Assembly (NCBI GenBank): GCA_003242885.1
Contig: QKMZ01000005.1
Span: 62,001-126,000, forward strand
Source: Candidatus Melainabacteria bacterium
GTDB taxonomy: Bacteria; Cyanobacteriota; Vampirovibrionia; Obscuribacterales; Obscuribacteraceae
Length of the DNA stretch: 64,000 nt
Reading direction: 5' to 3'
Under the pieces are notes generated by a model. It had not been told where the DNA came from and searched no databases. It saw only the letters and a program-made list of their open reading frames with translations. Every line of letters begins with the position of its first letter. Positions within the stretch are counted from its first letter, which is position 1. Position numbers and translations under genes: made by a program. Below are positions 55,255 to 63,949 of the stretch, piece by piece.

Positions 55255-56013
55255 ATGGACAGAAATACATGCAAACAAGAGATCAGCGTTCAAAGTAACG
55301 CGGTAACTATAATGGGCGACCTGACTATCCCAGAGCGAGCGTCGGCAGTTATTCTCTTTGCGCACGGCAGCGGCAGTAGCCGTCATAGTTCTCGCAACCA
55401 ATATATTGCCGCTCAGCTCAATCGCAGTGGTTTCGCAACGTTATTAATGGATCTTCTCACACTGCGCGAAGAGCGTGAGGAGCATTTTTCTCATCACTTC
55501 CGTTTTGATATAGACTTACTTTCGGAAAGACTCTGTTCTGCCGTTGATTGGCTTTCGACCGATACTTCTACCAAGAATTTTGCAATAGGATTATTTGGTG
55601 CAAGTACTGGAAGTGCAGCAGCAATTTCTTGCGCAGCGAAGCGACCGGAGCGAATTTCTTCCATAGTATCCCGCGGCGGCCGCCCGGATTTAGCGCCGGA
55701 AGCGCTGCCGAAGGTCTTATGCCCGACGCTATTTATAGTTGGCGGATTTGATCCTCAAGTGCTTGTCTGTAATGAAAAAGCACTGCAAGCGATGCATTGT
55801 CATCGTGAGATTGAGATTATCCCAGGAGCTCACCATCTCTTCGAGGAAGTGGGAAAATTAGATGTTGTCGCGAGTATGGCAACCTGGTGGTTTGCTCGTC
55901 ACTGCATCCTGCAATTCTCACCGCATTCAGCGGAAAATGGACGCGCAGGTAGACTCGATCCATCAATGCTCGAAAAGAGATCAACTCTAGAGAGTACAGG
56001 GCAGCACAAGTAG
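55255..56013 (+). CDS. Alpha/beta-hydrolase of the dienelactone-hydrolase type
   Basis: 252 residues. FAHGSGSSRHSSRN lies at the oxyanion hole, FGASTGSAAA carries the nucleophile Ser, GGFDPQV the Asp and PGAHHLFEE the His of the triad. Such proteins are often fused to the phosphoribosyltransferase family of the divergent neighbour. Substrate unknown. A good terminator follows at 56043. The last 40 residues lie outside the core fold. Confidence 0.88.
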   Translation: MDRNTCKQEISVQSNAVTIMGDLTIPERASAVILFAHGSGSSRHSSRNQYIAAQLNRSGFATLLMDLLTLREEREEHFSHHFRFDIDLLSERLCSAVDWLSTDTSTKNFAIGLFGASTGSAAAISCAAKRPERISSIVSRGGRPDLAPEALPKVLCPTLFIVGGFDPQVLVCNEKALQAMHCHREIEIIPGAHHLFEEVGKLDVVASMATWWFARHCILQFSPHSAENGRAGRLDPSMLEKRSTLESTGQHK

Positions 56014-56042
56014 GCTGTTTGGATTTGATCGAAAGCAGATTC

Positions 56043-56069
56043 AAGGGCGCAATCTATGCGCTCTTTTTT
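56043..56069 (+). terminator. Intrinsic terminator of hydrolase gene
   Basis: A 7-bp stem (56045-56051 with 56057-56063, one G-T pair) is followed by a run of six T. It lies about 30 bases after the hydrolase stop. A second hairpin directly to its right faces the other way. Confidence 0.78.
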
Positions 56070-56082
56070 CTTCGTTTTTTAC

Positions 56083-56116
56083 TAAAAAAGAACCGACTGG
56101 CATGGTATCCAGTCGG
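56083..56116 (-). terminator. Intrinsic terminator of SUKH/ClpX-zinc-finger gene
   Basis: A perfect 8-bp stem (56093-56100 with 56109-56116) with an 8-base loop is followed, leftward, by a T-run (56083-56090). It lies about 115 bases after the end of the leftward gene and back to back with the rightward terminator. Confidence 0.78.
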
Positions 56117-56230
56117 CTCAGAACGCTTTTGGTGCGTTACTTTTGCTGATAAGACCATCTGTTCGCTCAAAGGTTCCCAGCCAGCACCAAGAATTAGATC
56201 CCGGTTAGGAGCAGTCCCCAGTCGCTCCTC

Positions 56231-57331
56231 CTATTCCTCAGGTGACTCTTCCATCGGTTCATCGAGGATGTTATTGCAGAGGTCGACACATTCGTCGCAG
56301 ATCGATACTGATGGTCCACTGATGAGTTTTTTCACCGCACTTTGCGATTGCCCGCAGAAGCTGCATCCCAACTCGCCGGCGTCCTTGGGTTTTTCTACAT
56401 GGTTTTCCAAAAGAGGCAGCGACAGTGGCGTAATTTTGCCGTCCGGATCTAGCTTTAGTAAATCTCCGGCACGCAGTTCAATCTCAGTGTCTATCAGCTT
56501 TGTCTTGCCGATGGTTGTCTTCCATCTATCGTCACTGCTCATCTCTGCTGTGCTAAAGACAAAAAGTTCTAGCGGTTCATTTGTTTCCTTAAGAACTTCA
56601 CTAATGTATTTGTTCAAATTATCCAATGCCTGTGCATTGCCACTGAATTTGTCGGCACCACCTTCGGTGGCGCGTGCGCCTTCCCAACCATTTTCGCAGA
56701 AGATTTGAAATTTGTTGGATCGTCCCTCCCCGAGGAAGACGCGCGTGGCATACTCGTTATCATCTGTACTGGCAATCGTTAGAGAATGTTTTTCACCTGT
56801 GAGTTTTAAGTCTTCCAGCTCTGCGTTTGTGGTGATATAAATCTCGATACTGAGTTCGTCCTCTTCGAAGTCTTTGTAAGAGTTGGAGAGCCACGAAGCA
56901 AGGTCGTTGCCGACCAGTTTTAGCTCTTGATCGTCATCTCCCTCGTGATCGAATTCGAGGACAGGGCACTCGCCGTCTTGCATTTTGCTAAGGTCAAAAC
57001 AATAGACATCTCCGCCGTAGCTGCTGCCAAAAGGGAAGAGACCACGCACGCCTAAAATCGGGTGATATGTAAAAAAGTTTTCTACCTGCTGCAACAAGTC
57101 GTGCCAACCAGCACCTTTCTGCGTGATGCAGTGCATCCGCCCAAAGTTGAACTGACCGCCGTCAAAAACGCGCAGAAAAGCCTTATAGCTGTTTGGCAAA
57201 GTGACCATAAGGCTTTGCTCCAACTGCTCGATATCCTGCTCGGGAGTGCCGGGACCAATCAAATTGGACCTGTCGGCTTTGACGCGCTGTAAAAGCTCAT
57301 CAATCGCTGCAGGTTGAGCCTTCTTAGCCAT
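56231..57331 (-). CDS. SUKH (SMI1/KNR4) domain protein with C-terminal ClpX-type zinc finger
   Basis: 366 residues. The N-terminal part (about 18-150) is a SUKH/SMI1-KNR4 domain: a [15 protein letters not shown] helix-turn motif and a [16 protein letters not shown] block. SUKH domains are known in yeast cell-wall signalling and as bacterial immunity proteins of toxin systems. A middle region (about 165-315) is unassigned. The C-terminus has Cys323, 326, 345 and 348, the CX2C-X18-CX2C spacing of the ClpX N-terminal zinc finger, with [20 protein letters not shown] almost as in ClpX. No AAA+ ATPase domain follows. The function may be an adaptor to Clp protease, by inference only. Confidence 0.9.
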   Translation of the reverse strand: MAKKAQPAAIDELLQRVKADRSNLIGPGTPEQDIEQLEQSLMVTLPNSYKAFLRVFDGGQFNFGRMHCITQKGAGWHDLLQQVENFFTYHPILGVRGLFPFGSSYGGDVYCFDLSKMQDGECPVLEFDHEGDDDQELKLVGNDLASWLSNSYKDFEEDELSIEIYITTNAELEDLKLTGEKHSLTIASTDDNEYATRVFLGEGRSNKFQIFCENGWEGARATEGGADKFSGNAQALDNLNKYISEVLKETNEPLELFVFSTAEMSSDDRWKTTIGKTKLIDTEIELRAGDLLKLDPDGKITPLSLPLLENHVEKPKDAGELGCSFCGQSQSAVKKLISGPSVSICDECVDLCNNILDEPMEESPEE

Positions 57332-57405
57332 TTTAATCTCCTACCTTGGCAAGCGCCTATATAAGGGCTTAGACAATGTACCCGGTAGATCCACAAAATG
57401 CGATG

Positions 57406-57846
57406 TTACTCCTTGAACTTGTTACGCACAGCCTGGCGGCAGAAATCATCTAAAACCTTGTAGGTTTCTCGAAAAGCAGCTTCGTTGCTATGGTACGGAT
57501 CTTGAACTTCAAATGCACCACCGATTAAACGAATTTTGTGTTTGTGTTGCGCCGGGGCGAGCTTGCGCAGAGCCGACACATTCATGCTGTCCATCGCGAA
57601 AATTACGTCAAATCGCTCAAAGTCCTCGAGAGTGATTTGACGGGCGCGATGTTTTGACAAGTCGATGCCATTCGAGAGAGCTACAGAAATAGAGCGAGGA
57701 TCTGCACTGTTGCCCACATTCCAATCCATGGTTCCGCAAGAATCGATCTCGCCCGTGATTTTTTCATCCTCGTAAATTTTCACCATAATGCCTGCTGCCA
57801 ACGGCGACCTGCAAATATTTCCAAGACAGACGAAAAGTACGTTCAT
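57406..57846 (-). CDS. Low-molecular-weight protein tyrosine phosphatase
   Basis: 146-residue cysteine phosphatase. VCLGNICRSP near residues 6-15 is the CX5R signature with the nucleophile Cys7 and Arg13, and DPYH near 114-117 supplies the acid. It removes phosphate from Tyr (or Arg) residues; the substrate is unknown. The ATG is one base after the upstream transpeptidase stop (TAACATG), so the two genes are translationally coupled. Confidence 0.95.
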   Translation of the reverse strand: MNVLFVCLGNICRSPLAAGIMVKIYEDEKITGEIDSCGTMDWNVGNSADPRSISVALSNGIDLSKHRARQITLEDFERFDVIFAMDSMNVSALRKLAPAQHKHKIRLIGGAFEVQDPYHSNEAAFRETYKVLDDFCRQAVRNKFKE

Positions 57847-57847
57847 G

Positions 57848-58735
57848 TTAGTAGGTTGCCTTTGTTTGTTCTAGAGTTTCGGCTGGTGGCACATTGGAAA
57901 TGTCGATAGGAAACTGCCTGAGCGCATTGGAGATCCTTTTGTAGAGCTGGGGAAGCCATGGTGGTTGTTTCTTATAATCAATGTTTGGTTGTTGGACGAG
58001 AAGATTACATGGCGCAAAAATCAGCTTGATGTTTTTCAAACCGCAATCATAAGCAAGCACAAATAGTTCTTCCATAGGAACGTTGCCCATTGCCAGACAA
58101 CCGCTTGACCAGCGGCTTCCGTGAATAAGGATATCGCGGCCCAGGTTCTTTCGTTTTTCGACAACAGCATGCGCGCGGTCTTCTTCATTTGGATAATTCA
58201 CATCCAGTGCCATGTGTGCAATTACATTCGGGTGAAAACCCGTCATATGATAGAAGCCTTCAGGCACTTGCATATCGCCTTCCTTCAGCTTCGGACCAGC
58301 TCCGCCGCTTTGCCCAATAATGTAGTAGCTGAGAACTTGCTTTGTTTTTCCGTGTTTATCCCTTGCAAAAAGCAGAAGAACTTTCTCTTGCTTCAATGCT
58401 ACCCAGGTCATATCTTTTGGAGGATAAGCAACTGATTGCGAGCTGAAAATCGGTTTTAGTTTATTGCGCACAGACGCGCCGTAGAGGGTGATGATTTCGT
58501 CGACTGATTTGAAGACTCGACGTTGACGCGGTTTTACTGTCTGCCCTGGGTGTTTTGTGCCTGCAGAGGGATTTGAACCTGCGTGGTTAGTGCTTGCTTT
58601 GTTGCCCCTGTCATGCTCGGCGTTGACGTGGTTTTCACACAGCGAAAACCACAATATCAAAGCTACAGTTAAGCCACTACAAAATATGTGGTGCGTCGAT
58701 CGCCTGCGAACAGCTCGCTTTTTTGCAATAACCAA
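57848..58735 (-). CDS. L,D-transpeptidase (YkuD-type) of the murein-modifying class
   Basis: 295 residues, TTG start; no ATG or GTG lies upstream in frame before a stop. A basic tail and a hydrophobic signal (about 18-34) target the protein outside. The catalytic block is LIHGSRWSSGCLAMGN, the HxxxSxGC form of YkuD with Cys as nucleophile and an upstream His. LNYP-like and EGFYHMTGFHPN segments agree. These enzymes cross-link peptidoglycan or attach proteins to it. It is coupled with the tyrosine phosphatase; a link between wall remodelling and dephosphorylation is inferred. Confidence 0.88.
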   Translation of the reverse strand: MVIAKKRAVRRRSTHHIFCSGLTVALILWFSLCENHVNAEHDRGNKASTNHAGSNPSAGTKHPGQTVKPRQRRVFKSVDEIITLYGASVRNKLKPIFSSQSVAYPPKDMTWVALKQEKVLLLFARDKHGKTKQVLSYYIIGQSGGAGPKLKEGDMQVPEGFYHMTGFHPNVIAHMALDVNYPNEEDRAHAVVEKRKNLGRDILIHGSRWSSGCLAMGNVPMEELFVLAYDCGLKNIKLIFAPCNLLVQQPNIDYKKQPPWLPQLYKRISNALRQFPIDISNVPPAETLEQTKATY

Positions 58736-58890
58736 AACAAAACCAGGCTTGGAATTTTAGATATTCTAGCGATCTTTTTCACGCCGCGCATCACCGCTCG
58801 ATTTACTTTGTCTGTAAATTCCGCCGCCGAAATACAGGTACTGCTTTGCATCTGGGGTGCGTTACCATATCGTGACGGCTAGAGGACGGG

Positions 58891-59646
58891 ATGTTGAGAA
58901 TTTCAAAAAGAGGTTTTGCCGGTGCATTTTCCTTCTTGGTTATTTGCGGTATCTCTCAAGTTCTACCTGGTTTCTGTGCAGCGCCAGTCAGTGACGCTGC
59001 CAAACAAAGCATGAGTTTCGATCCTCAGGGGCCGCTTGTTGAGCCGATGAGGGATGGTACTGCTTTTATCGAAACAATGGCGCAGAAAGTTGAGAAGCTC
59101 AACGATTATTCTTTGCTGTTCGAAACCAGGAGTTTCAAAAAAGGTTCTACAGTCGTTGATGCAGGAAAGCTTTACTTCAAAAAGCCGAAGATGATGCGCG
59201 TTGAGGAAACGGGCGAGTTTAACAGAGGTTCGGTTGCGGTGATTCAAAAGGACGGAAAAGCGCGAGCGAAAGGCGGGGGAATCGCTGGTTTGGTTGTGCT
59301 TACGCTAAGCCCCAGCGAAAAAACCCTCGATGCTGCAAATGGCGACAAAATGGAAGACTCTGATTTTGCTTCTCTAGTGCGTGTCTTGAAAGAGCGACTT
59401 CGTTCCGGACAGGCCGCGCGCGTTTCTGAAAAACCTGTGTTGGCAGGCGGGCTGGCAGAACCAGCATATGTTTTAGAGCTGTACAAATCCAATGAACCAA
59501 AGGTTTGCACCAAGCGAATTTGGGTTCATCCCGCATCATACTTGCCAGTGCGCTGGGACGATTATGACTATAAGACCCCTTGCTTGAGCACATGGAAGGA
59601 TGTGAAAGCCAATACGGGCTTAAGCGACGAGTTGTTCAAGTTGTAG
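58891..59646 (+). CDS. LolA/DUF1571-like secreted protein
   Basis: 251 residues with a signal peptide (cleavage near GFCAA). The mature part has LNDYSLLFETRSFKKG and LYFKKPKMMRVEE, features of outer-membrane lipoprotein carrier-like or DUF1571 folds. A role in lipid or lipoprotein handling is by analogy only. AGAGGA lies before the ATG. It is divergent from the L,D-transpeptidase gene and ends in a strong hairpin. Confidence 0.78.
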   Translation: MLRISKRGFAGAFSFLVICGISQVLPGFCAAPVSDAAKQSMSFDPQGPLVEPMRDGTAFIETMAQKVEKLNDYSLLFETRSFKKGSTVVDAGKLYFKKPKMMRVEETGEFNRGSVAVIQKDGKARAKGGGIAGLVVLTLSPSEKTLDAANGDKMEDSDFASLVRVLKERLRSGQAARVSEKPVLAGGLAEPAYVLELYKSNEPKVCTKRIWVHPASYLPVRWDDYDYKTPCLSTWKDVKANTGLSDELFKL

Positions 59647-59709
59647 AACTATAGGGCTGCGCTGTTAAACCTGCAGCGTCCTTCGAAAGGTTCAAAAGTC
59701 CATAAAAAG

Positions 59710-59756
59710 GAAAGCCCCGGTAGCTCGTATGTTGGAGAGCTCACCGGGGTGCTTTC
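59710..59756 (+). terminator. Long hairpin after LolA-like gene
   Basis: A stem of about 17 bp (59710-59726 with 59737-59756, with small bulges) and a 10-base loop lies about 65 bases after the stop. It has a weak T-rich tail. It probably ends the LolA-like transcript; the unusual length could also fit a different structural role. Confidence 0.5.
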
Positions 59757-59822
59757 ACTTACTTGTATTCCCGAGCGATTTAGGCTTAAACATTAAACCG
59801 AGCAGGAAAATAGATTAAATGC

Positions 59823-59846
59823 AAAAAGCCCAATCAATTGGGCTTT
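59823..59846 (-). terminator. Intrinsic terminator of small membrane protein gene
   Basis: A 10-bp perfect stem (59825-59834 with 59837-59846) with a minimal loop is followed leftward by T5. It lies 44 bases after the stop of the 33-residue gene and would end the response-regulator/small-protein transcript. Confidence 0.7.
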
Positions 59847-59889
59847 CGACATACATTAAATGGGAAACGCGCTCGTGCTCTGCGCAGCT

Positions 59890-59991
59890 CTAGCCGACGG
59901 CTGCGCCGCCGCCGTAAAAACTTACCACTACGCAGGCAATCGCAGCCTGCAAAACGCAGAACCAGCACAGTCTGTAGACGTTGATTTTCAC
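59890..59991 (-). CDS. Small hydrophobic membrane protein, 33 residues
   Basis: A 33-residue product beginning with GTG 59991. GGAG lies 9 bases upstream. MKINVYRLC is followed by one hydrophobic segment of about 20 residues and a GGGAAVG end. A perfect terminator stands 44 bases downstream. The response regulator gene on the same strand ends 92 bases upstream. Ribosome site, composition and terminator agree, but a protein this short needs comparative or experimental proof. Confidence 0.5.
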   Translation of the reverse strand: MKINVYRLCWFCVLQAAIACVVVSFYGGGAAVG

Positions 59992-60083
59992 TGAAAAACT
60001 CTCCAAGCCACTGGGTTTGTATGCCGGGCGGGACCGCCGCCATTCCTTTATTTTATCCTGTGAAACTTTTTCTCGCCGTACTA

Positions 60084-60461
60084 TCAATTGTCGGATGTTA
60101 CTTCTTTTGTCCAGTGGTCGAAAACGTCCTGGAAATCGCCTTTCAAGAACGGTTTCGTCAAATATCCGTTCATTCCGGCATTCATGCAGTTTTTCCAGTC
60201 ATCTTCGTCTGAGCTGGCAGTCACTGCAATAATGGGTGCCTTGAAGCCCGCGGAACGCAATTTTGAGGTTGCCTGGAAGCCATCTGTCTCTGGCATCCGC
60301 AGGTCCATGAAAATGATTTTGTAGCTACCTTTTTCAACAGCTTTCACGGCGTCTTCGCCGTTGGAGACGACATCGCATTCTTCGCCAAGGTCTCTGAGCA
60401 TCCAGCGTAAAACCTGCTGGTTGACCTCGCTATCGTCTACAACAAGCACTTTCTTGGTCAT
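60084..60461 (-). CDS. Single-domain response regulator receiver
   Basis: 125-residue CheY-like receiver. VLVVDDSEVNQ has the acidic pair, IIFMDLRMPETDG the phospho-acceptor Asp (near residue 52), VTASSDE the Thr-like switch, and YLTKPF the conserved Lys. There is no output domain and no histidine kinase beside it. Family members act in phosphorelays. No partner can be named from the context. Confidence 0.93.
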   Translation of the reverse strand: MTKKVLVVDDSEVNQQVLRWMLRDLGEECDVVSNGEDAVKAVEKGSYKIIFMDLRMPETDGFQATSKLRSAGFKAPIIAVTASSDEDDWKNCMNAGMNGYLTKPFLKGDFQDVFDHWTKEVTSDN

Positions 60462-60871
60462 CTCCTACGCGCTCCTGTGTCGTAAATACGTTACAGATTC
60501 AAACTAGGTATGCCCACATTCCCATTGTCTTACATTTAACGTTTTCCGGAAAGCTGTAAGTATCTATCGTTAAGGTTTCAATGTCATCACCCTAATGGTG
60601 GGCATCGCTCCAAGATTGTGCGACAAACGCGCAGTTCGTTTTCAGGGTTTTCCCCATCGAATCGAACGCAAGCCTGTCGTAGATTGTTATGGTCCAAAAG
60701 GCGCCCTTCAGGCGTTTTCCAACCTTACTAAGTAAACCTGAGTCGAATAGAAGGCGCTTACAGTCTTTGCTGTATTCCGCGTGCTTTCTGGCTTCGCACA
60801 AAGCGCGAAGTTTTCTCGATGGCGCGCTCACTTGCGCTCGACTCTACTTGCCCTTTACGGAGGATTGAGTC
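60462..60871. other. Intergenic region before second VIT/vWA gene
   Basis: About 410 bases with no convincing gene. A leftward frame at 60592-60831 would encode 79 residues starting with GTG, but it lacks a ribosome site and homology. GGAGGA lies about 7 bases before the ATG at 60872. No clear promoter was seen. Confidence 0.5.
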
Positions 60872-63751
60872 ATGACATTTACAGGAATTCCACCCGTCAG
60901 CGATGAGTCGGAGGTCGAACAAGAGTCGGAACAAAGCTCCAGGCAGAGATCTGAACATTGTTCTCCACAAAGCTTTGAGCACAGTTTCGAGCAGGAATCT
61001 CAAAACGCTCAGAGGGGGCGCCGCGCAGATACATTTTACGACTCTTTTGCCTCTCCTTTCCAGGAGCAAGGGATGTTTAGTACTCCCGAAGGAATGGGAG
61101 TCATGCTGCTTGGAGTGCTACTTCCGGGGCTACTCTTAGCTGCGGCCTCGGTTGCATGCTGCGAACGAATTACGTTGATGTTATTGAAACATCCCGTAGA
61201 AACGATTATTGAAATAGCGCTTGCAGTAATGATTCCCGTTGGCAATCTTGTTATTTGGAAATCGTTGTCGCGCGATGACAGGCGTTTTGCAAAGCGTCGC
61301 GGCATTATGAACGGTATCGCAATCGGCTCTGCATCTATTATTGCTGCGCTCGGTTGGGCCGCTGTGATTTTGCATTACCCAGCCGTAGATGAATCAAGTG
61401 GCAATCCGCATCCCGGAGCTTTCACCAGTATTGCTGTCATTGCAACTCTTGCCGCTTCAACAGCTATTTATCTTGCTAACTCATTGCGTGTTTCGCGTGA
61501 ACTTCGCAGTTCTCAATTGCGTACTGTTGCCTACTCGGTTATTGGAGTGATCTTCTCCACCTTGCTATTCGTGGGCTCTGAGGCTCGTTCAATTTGCATT
61601 CGAGTTGCAGAATATATGTCGACATCCGAAAGCGTTGCGGAAAGAAAAAGCGGCTTGGATTTCTTGCGACAGATTAATCCCGAGCGCGATTTGATGATGG
61701 AATGTGCCAATTCGAAGGCTGCTGGAATACCCGGTCTTTTTATTCGAATTGAGCCAACAACCCAACGTCAATTGTATTTCTCCGTGACCGGCAAACCATT
61801 CAGAGATGACAAATCATCTGATTTTGCTTCGATGCCTGACGACTATTTGCAGAGACACGTAGTCGGTGCACCAATCTCTGGACTCTCATTGGTACGTTCT
61901 GCAATGACAGGAGTGGTGAATCCCAGCACACTTAGTTCAACCATCAATTGGACTTTCGTATTCAAAAACCGAACATATCAAAGACAAGAAGCGCGCGCAG
62001 AAATTGGTCTGCCTGAAGGTGCAGTCGTTTCACAAATGACCGTCTGGCCTGATGGAGAGCCGACAAATGCTCGTTTCAATGTTTCTGGTGCCGCAGCAAA
62101 TGCTTTTCAATCGCCAGTAGAAGCTGGGCATGATGCACCTGCAATCGTTACTGATCTCGGTCGCGGTCGGACATTGCTGCACTGCTATCCGGTGCCCGCA
62201 CAAGGTGAAATGAAAGTGCGTGTCGCAATTGTTGTTCCGCTCAAACTCCACACTTTGACCGAAGCCTCCGTTTCGCTACCACGATTTATCGATAACAACT
62301 TTGCGATAGCCACTGACAATTCCATGAGCATTCGCTCGCCTGAAAAGCTAACCATGAATCTCAAAGGGATTCGCACGGGTGTTTCTGCACTAGGTGACAA
62401 GGTGCTCTCGGGCACAATTAAGGAGGAAGATCTCTCGGGAGCCGGATTGTCGATACGCGTCACGCGACCAGCTACGCTCGGACCGAATGTAATACGCGAT
62501 CCATTCATCAAAGCTGGATCTTTTATCGTTCAAACAATCAAGAAAATAGAAGCACCTGCACCCAGTCAACTGATCATTGTTGTGGATGGCTCGCAGAGTG
62601 TTAGAGACCACGTGAAAGAGCTGAAGTCGGCGCTCTCCAAATTGCCAGACTCGATGGCAAAACAAATGATCATCGCATCAGACCAAAATGGTGCGCCTGA
62701 AGTCTTAGATTTCAAAACTGGCCTCAGCAAGCTCGATTCCATCAATCTCAGCGGCGGTCAAGACAACTTGCAAGCAGTCGTGAAAGCTGCGGAACTCGCA
62801 GGAGAAGCAAAGGGTGGAAACGTACTCTGGATTCACGGACCACAGCCAAGTTTCAACGAAGAGATCTACATTATGGCTCCGTACATCGCTACTCCGAAGT
62901 TCTACGAACTAGCTTTGGATAACGGAATCATGGATGCCAACGAGTTCTTTAAGAACCACCGCGAAATTGGACCATTCACTGCAATCGCTCGCAGTGCCAC
63001 CGCCAGCGATGACCTGGAAAGATTCATTGCTAAGTGGCAACCCGGCGGCACCGATTTCTCAGTCGAGTACACCGCTGTCTCCAATGCTGATGCATCCAAG
63101 AATGCGACTCCTGCTCAAGCATCTGAAATTGCATGCTTGGCAGCAAACCAGAAAGTCTCTCAGTTGCTGCATGAAGGCAAAGTGGCAAAAGCTGCTGTAA
63201 TCGCTTGTGCGCACAACATTGTCACTTCTGTTTCGCTCGCGTCCGTTCTGCCCAACGTTAATCGCACCAACTTTGCTTCTGCCACACGAGGGGAGGCTCT
63301 TGCATCCAACAACGACGGTGATTCAGTATCACCAGTATTGCAGGGAACGACGACTTCGGAGTCTTATGCGCAACGTAGGTACGAGCAATATTCCAAATAC
63401 TCAGCAGACCTGCAGGGGGCAACCAATGGAACCATCCCACCTGGAACTGATGCGACCTACATCACGGGCATTAACACCGCAGGAACCGTGCGTGTCAACA
63501 ACATGGCCAATCTTGAAGCCCTGCTGAACATCATGGCCAACGGATGCGAAATCCTCGGTATTTTGTTCGGCGGTGCATGGGCTGCCAAAGCGATCTTCGC
63601 AATGGCGCAAGGAACTCCGCAATCCAAAGACGGCTTATCTCATTCCGCCAGACTTGCATATGGCGTATTGAGTATTGCCAGCGGTTTGGCTGTTCCTGGA
63701 GCTATCAATTGGCTGGTCGCATCCGCACGCGACGCTAATTTATTTAGCTAA
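60872..63751 (+). CDS. Large VIT/vWA-like multipass membrane protein, paralogue B
   Basis: 959 residues, paralogue of 5754-9038 with the same domain order but a shorter N-terminal tail (Gln/Glu/Ser-rich, about 1-50). Four to five spans (about 75-240), a VIT-like domain (about 365-475, with ARAEIGLPEG), and a vWA domain in which DGSQS at 572-576 keeps the DxSxS metal site. The 40-residue block at 847-886 and the tail ASARDANLFS are nearly identical to paralogue A. No charged Lys/Glu helix precedes the vWA domain. Function is unknown; surface metal-dependent binding is plausible by family analogy. Confidence 0.86.
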   Translation: MTFTGIPPVSDESEVEQESEQSSRQRSEHCSPQSFEHSFEQESQNAQRGRRADTFYDSFASPFQEQGMFSTPEGMGVMLLGVLLPGLLLAAASVACCERITLMLLKHPVETIIEIALAVMIPVGNLVIWKSLSRDDRRFAKRRGIMNGIAIGSASIIAALGWAAVILHYPAVDESSGNPHPGAFTSIAVIATLAASTAIYLANSLRVSRELRSSQLRTVAYSVIGVIFSTLLFVGSEARSICIRVAEYMSTSESVAERKSGLDFLRQINPERDLMMECANSKAAGIPGLFIRIEPTTQRQLYFSVTGKPFRDDKSSDFASMPDDYLQRHVVGAPISGLSLVRSAMTGVVNPSTLSSTINWTFVFKNRTYQRQEARAEIGLPEGAVVSQMTVWPDGEPTNARFNVSGAAANAFQSPVEAGHDAPAIVTDLGRGRTLLHCYPVPAQGEMKVRVAIVVPLKLHTLTEASVSLPRFIDNNFAIATDNSMSIRSPEKLTMNLKGIRTGVSALGDKVLSGTIKEEDLSGAGLSIRVTRPATLGPNVIRDPFIKAGSFIVQTIKKIEAPAPSQLIIVVDGSQSVRDHVKELKSALSKLPDSMAKQMIIASDQNGAPEVLDFKTGLSKLDSINLSGGQDNLQAVVKAAELAGEAKGGNVLWIHGPQPSFNEEIYIMAPYIATPKFYELALDNGIMDANEFFKNHREIGPFTAIARSATASDDLERFIAKWQPGGTDFSVEYTAVSNADASKNATPAQASEIACLAANQKVSQLLHEGKVAKAAVIACAHNIVTSVSLASVLPNVNRTNFASATRGEALASNNDGDSVSPVLQGTTTSESYAQRRYEQYSKYSADLQGATNGTIPPGTDATYITGINTAGTVRVNNMANLEALLNIMANGCEILGILFGGAWAAKAIFAMAQGTPQSKDGLSHSARLAYGVLSIASGLAVPGAINWLVASARDANLFS

Positions 63752-63842
63752 TTCGCTGCGATGTTTCAGATAGTTTCGACACTCAATATTCCCGAGGTAA
63801 TGAAATCGCAGTTTAAACACGACCGCAACATGCTTGAAGCGT

Positions 63843-63867
63843 AAGGGCGATGCCATGCATCGCCCTT
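63843..63867 (+). repeat. Hairpin 1 after paralogue B
   Basis: An 11-bp perfect stem (63843-63853 with 63857-63867) with a 3-base loop but no T-run, about 90 bases after the stop codon. Its role is uncertain. Confidence 0.4.
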
Positions 63868-63892
63868 GCCGTTGGAATATTTGATTTGTAAT

Positions 63893-63912
63893 GGCGCAAT
63901 TTGTGCGCCTTT
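63893..63912 (+). terminator. Hairpin 2 after paralogue B
   Basis: A 6-bp stem (63893-63898 with 63904-63909) ending in TTT. The same GGCGCA/TGCGCC stem is repeated 36 bases further on. Confidence 0.5.
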
Positions 63913-63928
63913 GGCATTCCCGTGTAGT

Positions 63929-63949
63929 GGCGCATTGTATGCGCCTTTT
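63929..63949 (+). terminator. Hairpin 3 after paralogue B
   Basis: A 6-bp stem (63929-63934 with 63940-63945) ending in TTTT. It repeats the stem of hairpin 2 as an imperfect direct copy. A possible next ATG lies at 63997, at the very edge. Confidence 0.55.

Noticed and set aside
55012..55401. Leftward frame of 129 residues overlapping the start of the hydrolase
   Set aside because: No homology or ribosome site; it overlaps a well-supported gene.
58560..58590. A tRNA-like T-arm string
   Set aside because: It lies inside the L,D-transpeptidase gene and no acceptor or anticodon arms surround it.
60592..60831. Leftward frame of 79 residues
   Set aside because: It lacks a ribosome site and recognised similarity; noted only in the intergenic entry.
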